From positions 62,001 to 126,000 of the forward strand of contig JAQFVV010012572.1 in the NCBI GenBank assembly GCA_028023455.1: DNA of 64,000 bases, given 5' to 3'. A model generated the notes under the pieces. The model did not search any database, was not told the DNA's origin, and worked only from the letters and a program-made list of their open reading frames with translations. This document shows positions 48,966-59,835 of the stretch, one piece after another; position 1 is the first letter of the stretch, and the number at the start of each line of letters is the position of its first letter. Origin of the DNA: Epiperipatus broadwayi (Eukaryota; Onychophora; Udeonychophora; Euonychophora; Peripatidae). The position numbers and the translations under genes were made by a program.

Positions 48966-49470
48966 GTGATATGAGATAGAGTGGTGTGAAAGTCTGTGCT
49001 CATATACCCTATATATCACATTTATTGTTTACTGTAGTTCGTCATATTAAAGATATGTTATAAATTTTACTGTTTCTTTTTTTTTTTTTTTAAAATTATA
49101 AAAATTCTCTTCAAATTACTGGGAAAATTAAAATCTATTGTTTTGTTAGTACATAAATTTTTAAATACGTAAGGAAAATAATTCATTATACCTCTATTTA
49201 TACAGACTGAATAACATTAATTTGTCTTGCATTCATAAATTCATAGTAAGAATTAGCACAGTTCTAATAAATTATTTATTTTTATTCCTATGTAAATGTG
49301 ATGAACGTTTGGTAAGTTCAGTGTATCTCTATATAATTAATTATCAAAATTATTACACAAATCATAATAAATTATATTCATTTATAATTTTAAAAATTCA
49401 CTTTTATTTAATTAATATAAATTATTGTTATAAGAAAAAAGTTCTGAATATTCTTTAAATTCTACGAATT

Positions 49471-49575
49471 GTCAAGCATTGATGGTCGAGAGGTTATCGA
49501 CAGCTGCTTTACAAGCAGTTGTCCCGGGTTAGCGGGTTCGCTTCCTGGCTGATGCTATGACACATGAGAAAAAAA
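49471..49575 (+). mobile_element. tRNA-Gly-derived mini-SINE, copy 3
   Basis: Starts GTCAAGCATTGATGGTCGAG, with anticodon arm CTGC-TTTACAA-GCAG (UAC), T-arm region GGGTTCGCTTCC (good B box) and end GATGCTATGACACATGAG plus an A tail. The T-arm has a short internal duplication (CGGGTTAGCGGGTTCG). Flanks AAATTCTACGAATT (49457-49470) and AAATTCTATGGGTT (49576-49589) look like a mutated target duplication. Confidence 0.8.
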
Positions 49576-50181
49576 AAATTCTATGGGTTAATTTTTTATA
49601 AAGATTATTTTTTGATTTTTTTTTTTTTATTAAATAAGATGAATTAAATCTCTTTGAGAATAAATGAAGTACAATTTATTTTCTTCTGGGTCATAAGTAG
49701 GTAATAGCTACTATTATTTTTCATAGTGATAATTTTTTCCCCTTCATAAGTAGATTTTCAGTATGAGTGTTAACTCTAAAAAAATACAAATGTTTCAATA
49801 ATCAAATATAACTCAAAATCTCTTCCTACATATTATTGGAATAGGGAAATGAAAAAGAACTCTTAATTTGTCCAAATCATTGAAACTATGTGCTCAAGCT
49901 ATGACATGATCTCCTGAGCAAATTATTATTATTAATGTTGTTGTTATTAATGTAGTAGTATTCAAATGGTTGAGTTAAATTATTTTATTTTAAGTCATAG
50001 ATCCCCCATAAATAGTCTACTAAGTAAATAAGACACTAAAGTTTTTATTTTTTATCTCAACTCTACTTAATAAATTTTTTAATTTAAAGTTAATTAATTT
50101 AATTGTCCATATTTTTCTGAATTATTTTTAAGTTGTTTTTTTTTTGTTTAGTCTTGAATCATAATCAGTACTTTGCACAGT

Positions 50182-50455
50182 TAAACCATCAAACATCACA
50201 TGATCACCATCTCTATACTAGCACATAATTTGTTGTAAACAAAAGCAAAACTCTGGTGCAGTGCTCTCAGTTCCAAGGCTCCTCACTGATGATGGCCACA
50301 AACCAGAAACTAGTCTGGGGATATTGGATGAGTAGGCACTAGATAGGGATTTTATGCACAAGCCTTCTGGCATCCATTGATTACTCTGTTTGGCACAGGG
50401 TGGCACTACTGTATGGGGAGTTTTGCCTTTGTTTACTTTGCACAGTCTATATATA
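50182..50455. mobile_element. Family B foldback, short arms
   Basis: Outer GCACAGTTAAACCATCAAAC and inner GTAAACAAAAGCAAAACTC / GAGTTTTGCCTTTGTTTAC arms surround the family B core (CAGTGCTCTCAGTTCCAAGG, GGGGATATTGGATGAGTAGG, TGGCATCCATTGATTACTCT). GCACAG recurs in direct orientation at the right end. Confidence 0.7.
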
Positions 50456-50499
50456 TATATGTATATTTTCTATACTAAACTTAATGTAATTATAAAGAA

Positions 50500-50728
50500 T
50501 TTGAACTCATCAAGCTCCCAACATCTATCCAATTTATCCTATACAACTGATACACATGACCACGTGTCAAAAAATACATGATCTCATATGTCCATATTTC
50601 ATGCTGAATCAGCTCTCATCAGTTAGTCCAGATCACCATCTCATACACATATATGCAATCAGTGCTCAGTTTACATTAAGAGAACAATTTTTTAAACTTT
50701 AATGGACAAGCTTCAATCTTCTCAACTC
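50500..50728 (+). mobile_element. Family A diverged single copy
   Basis: Starts AATTTGAACTCATCAAGCTC; contains CAACTGATACACATGACCAC, TTTCATGCTGAATCAGCTCT, CAGTTAGTCCAGATCACCAT and ACTTTAATGGACAAGCTTCA in family A order. No opposite arm was found. Confidence 0.75.
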
Positions 50729-51217
50729 TAAATATTTATAAATATATTATATATAATCATAAATATGTAAATAAACTACAAAAAAAAAAAACAATTTTTC
50801 TTTTCAAAATAACAAAAGAAAATAATTTACCAAGCAATGGCATTGTCAATCCTTTATATTATCTTCTGGATATGATACAATCAGTGGTGTTATCAATCTC
50901 TTTGTATTTACTGTATTCTCTGTTATCTACATTTTCAGACTTTTTTTTACTAATAAATCAATATAAATTTTAATTCAAGTTTCTACTGTTGAATGAACCG
51001 AAACTGGCTTAATTAACAGATAGCAGCAAAACTGTTAAAAAAAACTGAAAGTGGTAGCAACATCATCAGAATGCACTGAAGGTGCACAATGGGAATTGAA
51101 CATGTTAAATTAAATTGGTATGTGTGTGTGTATAAATCAAATTTTACTCAGCCTAATTTTTTTATGGATATGAATATTTACCATGAGGCATGGTGTGAAA
51201 AAGCAGAAATTATTTTT

Positions 51218-51318
51218 CATATGTCATAGCATCGGCCGGGACGCGAGCCCACAACCGTCTGCAACCAACTACTTGTTTGCATGGCGGCTGCGATACCTCT
51301 CGTCTAACAACGCAAGAC
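51218..51318 (-). mobile_element. tRNA-Gly-derived mini-SINE, copy 4
   Basis: On the minus strand it starts GTCTTGCGTTGTTAGACGAG, has a T-arm GTGGGCTCGCGTCCCGG and ends CGATGCTATGACATATG, like the other three copies. Anticodon arm is degraded. It is flanked by perfect 11-bp direct repeats AAATTATTTTT (51207-51217 and 51319-51329). The A tail is almost absent, which suggests loss after insertion. Confidence 0.75.
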
Positions 51319-52372
51319 AAATTATTTTTAGCAAATAAAAATTAAACATTTCTATCAAGAGATGTTCACACAGCTTCATTCAAACAAAGTTAAGACTATT
51401 TACTTTTATATATATATATATTTGTATATTTTTAACGTTATTCACTCTATTTTTTTGGAATTGTTTAAGTAAATCTGGAGAGGTGAATAATATCAGACAT
51501 AATAATGGTCTATTATTCCAAAGGATATAAAAATACAATCCACTCAAGTAACAGTAAGCAGAAGTATAATCCCAATGCCTCATATGTATCCATATAGTGG
51601 CAGACTCTAGAGCAAAAGTCCATGACTCCCAAACCAGTTCTGTCAAGTCCCGATTGCTGAACTTTTAGTGAACTCCCTAGCAATGAACCATTAGATTATT
51701 TTATTTTATAGACCTAACATTTTAAAAAAAAATCGCAGTGTTAACTATTTAATTATATTTCCTTTCTTTAAAAAGCCTACGTGAAAAAAATCAACCTGAA
51801 CATGTAAAAATAATAATCAAATTAGCAATTATGTATATAGCATAAGCGCCTCTACAATATTTGATTTTATATTATTTGACTTTTATTGTATATTTTTGAT
51901 ATTAACTACTGTAGTTTTATTTCCATTTTTAATCATCGTAAAGAAAAAATATTGTCAAAAGATCTATTATAGTAATAGCAATGCCTGGAGACACAAACTT
52001 GAAAGAAAGTAACGGTTGGAGAAGTTTCTTCAAAAGCTTGTTTTCAAGATTGATTCTTTAATCCTTTACTTGATTTTACACGGAAACAATTTTATCTTGA
52101 TTTAAAACTAAAAACATTGGCATTTTGTTTCTGTCAATAGAAATAAATTTAAATTATGAAAACATAAATAAAATCTTTTACACACTATTATTTTACTTTA
52201 ATTCTAATTAAATTTATGAATTCATCATAATGGCCTATGAATAAAAACTGAATTATCTGAAGGTATGTTAAATAAATCTTCGAATATCGATACTTTTGTT
52301 TAAAATAAAAATAGATTTAGATAGAAAGTGAATGATAACTTTTATTAATTTTAATTACTACTAATTTTAAAT

Positions 52373-52740
52373 AGGGTATACGAGCATACAGCACAGACTT
52401 TCACACAATCAACCACTCCCCACTCTACCTCATAACACTGATACACTTGAACACATATATGTCCAAAATATAAATAATCACCAATATAGGTATTTCATGC
52501 TAAATCAGCAATCATCAGTAGGTCCGGATTATTATTTCTAGGCATACATGCAATAAGTGCTCAGATGTATATTAAGATAGCCAATCTTCATACTTTAATG
52601 GACAGGCTTCAATCCACTCCACACTCCAACTCTTCAGCCATCCATCTAATTGAAAATCTGATGATGGAATACCCAAAGACCACCCTGAGGCTGAGATTCT
52701 TATCACACCCATGTTGACCTAAAGTCAATCTGACCCCTCA
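52373..52740 (+). mobile_element. Family A full-length single copy
   Basis: From AGGGTATACGAGCATACAGC through AACACATATATGTCCAAAAT, TCATACTTTAATGGACAGGC and GACCACCCTGAGGCTGAGAT to CATGTTGACCTAAAGTCAAT. The distal end matches the 6285 copy (TTGACCTTAGGTCAACATGG, GGGTGGCC) in opposite orientation. This pair defines the non-palindromic full repeat, about 370 bp. Confidence 0.8.
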
Positions 52741-53262
52741 TGTAAGAACATAATCCATAAAATGTTTACTTCAGAAACTTTGAATGCCTAAAATCTTCAT
52801 GGTATGTAGTATTAAAAAATATGTGGTATGAAATGTTATGTATCCCTGCCCAAATAATGCTAAAATTTAAATTCTCAGAGTTACTCTTATCTAAATTTGT
52901 CTCCAGAAAAAGTTCTTAGAATTTCAAACAATGAAGGAGGTAAATGCATTTCTGTGAGAATTTTTGTTTTTGTTGGTTTTTTTTAACAACAGTAAATCTT
53001 CATGGTTTGCATAATATTTCATATTGTACATTGTTCATGGATATTTTTTAGTGTTTTTTTTTTTTTTTTTGCTAGAAACTCATTTGCTAATCAACAATTA
53101 TTTGAATCAGGGACTATGACTTAGATATCATTAAAAAATGTAATTTTTCTTGAAAAGGTTTATGTATTTAAAAAGAAAATTGTTTATACTTCTTTATCAA
53201 TATGAAAGAATGATACTATATGTATAATTTTATAAATTTTATTTCTTATTCTTTATTTTTAG

Positions 53263-53420
53263 GTGACATTGGAGGACAATTTGGTTTGTTTCTTGGCATG
53301 AGTATTCTAACATTTGGAGAAATTATTGAGTACTTACTTCTAAAATTCTGGAATTTTGTGAAAGAAAGACGATCTGTAAAAATTGATCCTAAAGATACTG
53401 AAAAAGATGAAATTCCAAAG
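53263..53420 (+). CDS. DEG/ENaC sodium channel subunit, exon 6 seen (TM2 pore helix and start of C-tail)
   Basis: Acceptor TTTTTAG, donor GTAGGT, phase 1 in and 0 out. Residues 205-256 start DIGGQFGLFLGMSILTFGEI, the family's pore-lining second transmembrane segment. The selectivity filter is G215-M216-S217 (GMS), against the usual G/S-x-S with a small middle residue such as GAS in ASICs. The helix is followed by KFWNFVKERR, the basic cytoplasmic boundary, and a charged stretch DPKDTEKDE. The visible ORF begins upstream at an in-frame ATG inside the intron, which is not coding. Confidence 0.97.
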
Positions 53421-54442
53421 GTAGGTTATATATATTTGAAAGTAGTGAAACCTAATTTGGATTTATGTTAATGCAGAGACTCTTTTCTAGTCGTTTAGAA
53501 TTTCAGATTTTTGGAAATTTATTTTTTAAGTTTTCTGATATACTACAAAATCATTTCATTGGTTTATGTCTTCTATTCATAACTTAAATGTCTTTTCAGT
53601 TTTTATAAAAAGTTATCATTTAGTAACAGTGAAACAAATTTGCTTTTCTTTTTTCATTATTTTTTTAAAAGATGACTCATTTCTTTGAATATACTGCTCA
53701 CTTTGGAACACAATAATTTTTTTTCATTACTAAATAGATAACTTTAATTTTATTGGTGAAGGTAATACATTATAAATTCTTTTGAATTTTATAAAACTTC
53801 TAATTTATATACAGAAAATATTTTATTGAATAAATATATCAAAATTTTAAAAGAAAAAAATTATCCCCCTCCCACATCCTTTCAACTTACTTAACATAGA
53901 CAAAATATGAATTAATAAATAATGTCACATGAGTCTAAGAGTGACATATTTAAGAATGTTAAATTTAATGTAAAACCTTTGAGATAAAAAAAATAGTCTG
54001 GCTATTTACATTTTTTAGATAGCTTGCATATCAAGATTTTATTGTCTTCATAATAATGATTACATATTTGTGTTCCACTTGATATTATGAATAAAAATTT
54101 GCTTTAAAAATAAATATCTTGATGATGGTTAATTTCTGTCATAGCAACTACCGCAATATAATTTTAAATAGTTGAACGGAAGGCAATTTGTGAATCATTT
54201 TAGTATTGCTGTTTTGTTTTGTTTTTTGCAAAACCATATAAAAAAACAGAACAGGTTGAATAATGATTTAGTGACATAACCACTATCACTGGGATCAGAT
54301 GATATTTAGCATATCCAATAGATTAAGTTAATACATGTTGATTTACATGAGGGAACTTCATGTTCATAATGATACCATTTAGAAAAAAAAAGTCTGAATC
54401 GATACTTATTAGCAAATCAGAGAATCAAGCAAAAGCTAAGTA

Positions 54443-54551
54443 CACCTGGGTCTCTTTTTCCGCAGACTTATTTAACACGATTTTGAAGTTACGCGATTCG
54501 TGTTTCACCGGAAGTGTGTTAAATAAGTCCATGTAAAAAGAGACCCAGGTG
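54443..54551. mobile_element. 109-bp hairpin MITE with CACCTGGGTCTC ends, TA-flanked
   Basis: Left CACCTGGGTCTCTTTTTCCG, GACTTATTTAACAC; right GTGTTAAATAAGTC then AAAAAGAGACCCAGGTG, with arms of about 36 bp and a loop containing GAAGTTACGCGATTCG. TA dinucleotides directly flank both ends (54441-54442 and 54552-54553), as expected for Tc1/mariner-type insertion. It is a minimal member of the family at 54739-56497. Confidence 0.8.
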
Positions 54552-54552
54552 T

Positions 54553-54994
54553 ATGAACTCCGATGATGCGCTATTACTTTAAATAATAAATTTCACGCAC
54601 TTATGTTATATTGAAAGTAATAGCACATTATTGGAATTCGACTTTCATCTTAGTAATTTCAATATTTTCAGTGCTTTATAATAGTAAGATTTTATGCAAT
54701 AATGAAATTAAAATCATAATTTCCACATGTTATATATACACCTGGGTCTGTTTTTATGCGGACTTATTTAACACGATTTTGAAGTTACGCGATTTTGAAA
54801 TTCACCGGAAGTCGAACTCCGATAATGCGCTATTACTTTAAATAATAAATTTTGCACACTTATGTTATATTGAAAGTAATAGCACATTATTGGAATTCGA
54901 CTTTCATCTTAGTAATTTCAATATTTTCAGTGCTTTATAATAGTAAGATTTTATGCAATAATAAAATTAAAATCATGATTTCCACATTTTATGT
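54553..54994. repeat. Family D hairpin repeats, two direct copies
   Basis: Each copy is a hairpin: GAACTCCGATAATGCGCTAT TACTTT pairs with AAAGTAATAGCACATTATTG GAATTCGACTTT. It is followed by ATCTTAGTAATTTCAATATT TTCAGTGCTTTATAATAGTA. Copies are about 54553-54733 and 54810-54994. Fragments of the same unit lie at 4310 and 4555, upstream of the first exon. Confidence 0.75.
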
Positions 54995-55772
54995 ATACAC
55001 ACATTAAATTTTACAAGATTATAATGTAAATTTGTTCAAACATTGTGCGTATTAATTTTGCATTTTAAATCACATTCTGTTTTTGCTTTTTAAAAAAGAT
55101 CGTAATCAATTATTAATCATTTAGTGTCTGCAAGTTTATTTTTAAAAGGTGAGTAATAGCAGTGAAACGAAATTTGATTTTTAAACGGAATTGAAAATTA
55201 AAGACAAAAATAAGAATTTAATTTTTAGTTCTTAGTTTTAATTAAATTTTTCCCAGCAGTGGTGAATAAATGTCTTTTTATTATCGTAAGTCTAAGTTCA
55301 TAAACAATTAATAAAATCATCATCTCAAAGATTAATTACTAATTACGTTGTCACCTGAAATCCATTGACTCAACATGAGTGTGAAGTTAGCGCTAGTTGT
55401 ATTTCCTCAGTTTGCAAACGAACTTGTGTTTTCAGCAAATATCATTAATAATTAAAACGTGTATAAAAAAAATGTAAATTATGCATAAAAATATATTATT
55501 TTGAATAAAATTAAATATTATATTTAAAAAAAGTTTGCCTTGTATCAATTTTTTTCAAATTTGAAATTTTTTATTAGTCATATTTTATTTCCTTATTTTT
55601 TTTGCGCGAATTTTAAAGTAATTTTACGTTGGTGCTTTGCTTTTATGCGAATTTTGAAAAATCACAGACCGCATCCCCCCTTTTTCAATGTAAGTTACGT
55701 CTATTTTTGCACGATTTCGTTTGCACGTGTTTTTTGAGGAACCTATCTATCACGTAAAATGAGACCCAGGTG
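54739..55772. mobile_element. TA-flanked element with CACCTGGGTCTG/C inverted ends, ~1 kb
   Basis: Begins CACCTGGGTCTGTTTTTATG CGGACTTATTTAACACG after TA and ends AAAATGAGACCCAGGTG before TA. The interior includes family D, then AT-rich sequence and a block ending GAGGAACCTATCTATCACGT. No transposase frame was found. The short frame at 55540-55737 recurs in the next copy, but only as part of the duplicated repeat. Possible Tc1/mariner-type derivative, judged by TA and TIR only. Confidence 0.6.
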
Positions 55773-55773
55773 T

Positions 55774-56497
55774 ACACCCATTAAATTTTACCTGATTATA
55801 ATGTAAATTTGTTCAAACATTGTACATGTTAATTTTGCATTTTAAATCACATTCTGTTTTTGCTTTTTAAAAAAAAATGTAATCAATTATTAATCATTTA
55901 GTGTCCACAAGTTTATTTTTAAAAGGTCAGCAATAGCAGTGGCACAATTAAATTTGACAATTAAAATCTCATTTTTAATTGTAATTAACAATTTAAAAAT
56001 TACTTACTGCGCTTTGAAATTAATGTGAAATTTGATTTTTAAACGGAATTGAAAATTAAAGACCAAAATAAGAATTTAATTTTTAGTTGTCAGTTTCATA
56101 AACAATTAATAAAATCATCATCTCAAAGATTAATTACTAATTACGTTGTCACCAGAAAACCACTGTTACAACATGAATGTGAAGTTGGCACTAGTTGTTT
56201 GCAAACGAACGTGTTATTTTGAATAAAATTAAATATTATAGTTAAAGAAAAGTTTGTCTTGTATCAATTTTTTTTCAAATTTGAAATTTTTTATTAATCA
56301 TATTTTATTTCCTTTTTTTTTTTTTTTTTGTGCAAATTTTAAAATAATTTTACGTTGGTGCTTTGCTTTTATGCGAATTTTGAAAAATCACAGACAGCAT
56401 CCCCCCTTTTTCAATGTAAGTTATGTCTATTTTTGTGCGATTTTGTTTGCGTGAGTTTTCCGAGGAACCTATCTATCGCGTAAAACGAGACCCAGGT
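55774..56497. mobile_element. Truncated tandem copy of the preceding element (right part)
   Basis: Repeats 55010-55772 in the same direction (CACCCATTAAATTTTACCTG, TTGTTCAAACATTGTACATG, TTTTGCTTTTTAAAAAA, GTGCTTTGCTTTTATGCGAA, GAGGAACCTATCTATCGCGT), ending ACGAGACCCAGGTG before TA. It lacks the left CACCTGG end, so it arose by tandem duplication or by nested insertion. Confidence 0.65.
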
Positions 56498-56704
56498 GTA
56501 TACTAAAAAAAATTCATACTAAGCTATAATATATCAATGATCATAATGAAGTATGATGTGCTCAACTGCAAAACATTAAATAATCTTAACTATTATTTAG
56601 ACAATAAATCATTTCTATTTCAAGTAGAGTATGTGTTGATAAATAAATAAAGTGATGAATAGATAGACCAGTTGATATCTAGAGAGAGAGAGACATTGCT
56701 AGGT

Positions 56705-57469
<765 letters not shown>

Positions 57470-57849
57470 TAATCTTATAGAAAAAACATGGCTTCAAATT
57501 TACCATTACACAGCAATAGTCTTTTTTTTTATTTGACTCTTTATTTAAAAATATCTATAAACCTATTTATTACAATAAAATTGTAATGGTATTTTAATAT
57601 ATGAAAAAAAAAATTTAAACTTGGATTTATGTAAAAGTGTTACTACTATTTAGTAAAGTTTGATAATTTTATATATAAGTGTGTATATATAATTGTATAT
57701 GGGATGCCATAAGTATGTCATGTAAAAAAAGCTACATTATAAGGATGAAAGCATGATAAACATTATAAACTAAATTATTTATAACATCACACTCTGATCT
57801 TACGTTTAGCATCTACATTATAATATTTCAATACATTTATTATATAAAT

Positions 57850-58014
57850 ATTTGACCTAGATATGATTATAGGGGTTTTAAACCCAGACTTTCAAGCTTC
57901 TTTTTGTCATCCACTCCATCTTATACAACTTAGTCACACAACCACATAATTGTGGTAGAGATAAATGATCTCCAGTATATGTATTTTGTCTAAACTAGTC
58001 CAGATCATCATCTT

Positions 58015-58049
<35 letters not shown>

Positions 58050-58370
58050 TAGACTTATCGATATTTACAATATATATATATAATCAGTTCTCAGTCTATA
58101 TTAAGATAGCAAATTTTCAAACTTTAATCCATAGGCTTCAACTACTCTACTCTCCACCTCTTTAGCAGTCCATATCATCAAAAATCTGTTTATATACATG
58201 TGTGGGAGATGATGATCTGGAACAACTAATGAGTGTCAGTTCAGCATGAAATATGTATTTTGGAGACATTTATTTTTTTTTGCATATATGTGGTCATGTG
58301 GGTTTGTTATGAATCACAAAAAGGGAACATGAGAGTCTGGGTTTAAATCCCCTATAATTACATTTACATT
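57850..58370. mobile_element. Family A foldback, diverged, with TA microsatellite in its left arm
   Basis: Left arm from AGGGGTTTTAAACCCAGACT to TCAAACTTTAATCCATAGGC. Right arm from TGTGGGAGATGATGATCTGG to GAGAGTCTGGGTTTAAATCC CCTATAATTAC. Right and left ends are complementary. AATTTAAACCC-type ends are degenerate forms of the B-box-like end of the family. A TA run (58015-58046) lies inside. Confidence 0.75.
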
Positions 58371-58600
58371 ATAGCAGACAGATTGCTCCAGGGCAGAGTA
58401 ATAGTTGGAATATATGCTTTTAATAAACTAAAAATGTGAAGAGATAGGTAGACAAAATAGATATTTGTGTGAAATGGCTAAACATAAAAAGGAAAAACAA
58501 AATAGTATACTGGAAAAGCTAACAGATAGTAGCAAACTAATTATTACTTCTTTTTTTTTGTCAATGGGTATTTTATTGATTTTTTTTGTTTGCTTTTTAG

Positions 58601-58750
58601 GTTGCTCATATTAGAGTGGTAAAAAAGTGCAGTTCAATGATGTTGCCAAATATGAGGAAGCAGATATCAATACCAAATATGAGAAAGCAACTATCAAGGC
58701 CAAACTTATCAAAGAAAATTTCTATGCTGCCAACAAGTTATAAATTTTAG
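58601..58750 (+). CDS. DEG/ENaC sodium channel subunit, last exon (C-terminal tail and stop)
   Basis: Acceptor TGCTTTTTAG, phase 0, 49 residues (257-305) and TAG at 58748-58750. The basic cytoplasmic tail begins VAHIRVVKKCSSMML and then has three 9-residue repeats: PNMRKQISI (272-280), PNMRKQLSR (281-289) and PNLSKKISM (290-298). The end is LPTSYKF. Each repeat has a serine preceded by a basic pair, which could suit a basophilic kinase; that is inference from sequence only. No similarity to a known C-tail motif was recognised. The frame agrees with exon 6 and the total CDS is a whole number of codons, which supports this exon despite low conservation. Confidence 0.85.
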   Translation, partial: VAHIRVVKKCSSMMLPNMRKQISIPNMRKQLSRPNLSKKISMLPTSYKF

Positions 58751-58860
58751 CTTTTAATTGTATAAATTTAATATTTTTAACAGGTTAATATAACTGCAAG
58801 TTAATTGGTAAATGGTGATGCTTATATAAATAAAGTTGAATGTGTGGTTGAGCTGTATTG
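58751..58860 (+). other. 3' UTR start with polyadenylation signal
   Basis: AATAAA at 58829-58834, 79 bases after the stop, followed by a GT-rich GTTGAATGTGTGGTTGAG stretch, as expected downstream of a cleavage site. A later, alternative signal cannot be ruled out. Confidence 0.6.
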
Positions 58861-59194
58861 ATCTGCAGAAACCACATGTTTGCTATTGTTTATTTCCAAT
58901 CAGTAGAACCAGTCTTATTGATTGCTACACAACAATATACTTTCACCATAGATTTAACTTCATTTATGTGATTGAATTCCCAAATACAAATTAATTTATA
59001 TACATATTTAAATATGTAGAAATATTTATTATATTTTCATATTAAAAAAATCACTATTAGATGTTAATAGAAAGTAATCAATAAAAATAGTAAACTGTAA
59101 ATGCTTCCAGTATTCAAAAGAGTATCCTGATTGTGATTTTTTTTTAATAAAAAATATAATAGATATTATTTAAATATTTAAGCAATGACATCTG

Positions 59195-59320
59195 TTAAAA
59201 ATTGCTATTTTACATATATATATATATATTACTTATTTGTGGCTAGTAAATACATTATTAAAAATTGCTATTTTACATATATATATATATATTACTTATT
59301 TGTGGCTAGTAAATACATTA
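59195..59320. repeat. 63-bp tandem duplication
   Basis: TTAAAAATTGCTATTTTACA, a TA run and TTATTTGTGGCTAGTAAATA CATTA occur twice, essentially identical. A very recent event. Confidence 0.9.
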
Positions 59321-59835
59321 TAAGTATTATTAAAGTCATGTAGACAGACAAGGCTAAATATCTAAGGATATAATACTTAGATTTTTAAAAATCAACTCAT
59401 CTAACAAGTAAGTGTCTATACAGATAGACTACCATTAATATGAATATCATGTATTCAAACTCCTCAATTTTCTGAATACTTTTACGTCAGCCAACATGGT
59501 ATTGCAAAATATTTACAAATATTTCAATTATTGTAGGCACATATCTATGAAAAAGGAAATAGATGAAAAACTAGGGTTAAAATATATTTATCTATAATAC
59601 CCATTAATTTCTAATTATGTAAATTTTTAATGATGTAAAACATATAACGCCAAAAGATTTAATATTGTGTGTTATTTTTAGAACAAAATACATCAGAAAT
59701 ATAATGCCTACTATTAATGTCAGGATGTTTTTTAATAATACATAATTAAAGAGTGCAGCATCCATAACATATTTCTACACAATTTAATTCATTCATAAGT
59801 TTGTATAAACATGAATTATTTATAATTCTATGTGG

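Larger units (their letters stand above)
47524..49016. mobile_element. Family A foldback interrupted by a hAT-like insertion
   Basis: Left arm from ATACAGGCTTATTATATACC and ATAGGGTATATGAGGACAGA to CTTCATACTTCAATGGACAG (about 47785). The right arm runs from CTGTCCATTGAAGTATGAAG (47897) to GTGTATCAGTGATATG (48078), then resumes at 48974 with AGATAGAGTGGTGTGAAAGT and CTCATATACCCTAT (49014). The gap between 48078 and 48966 is the nested element described next. Confidence 0.85.
37716..53262 (+). other. Intron E (15.5 kb)
   Basis: Phase 1 intron holding the LTR element and many foldbacks, listed separately. Stretches 38330-39020, 44165-47500, 49590-50150, 51700-52370 and 52745-53250 show AT-rich sequence with no recognised gene. 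The segment 51380-51700 has an unrecognised minus-strand frame of 88 codons. Confidence 0.8.

Noticed and set aside
53220-53262. ATG at 53220 as a start for the TM2 frame
   Set aside because: Intronic; the phase-matched acceptor at 53261-53262 joins exon 5 and restores the family sequence.
55540-56454. Two related frames (FSNLKFFI, RWCFAFMRILKNHR) as a gene family
   Set aside because: Both lie in a duplicated transposon segment; they have no recognised domain and include poly-T derived Phe runs.
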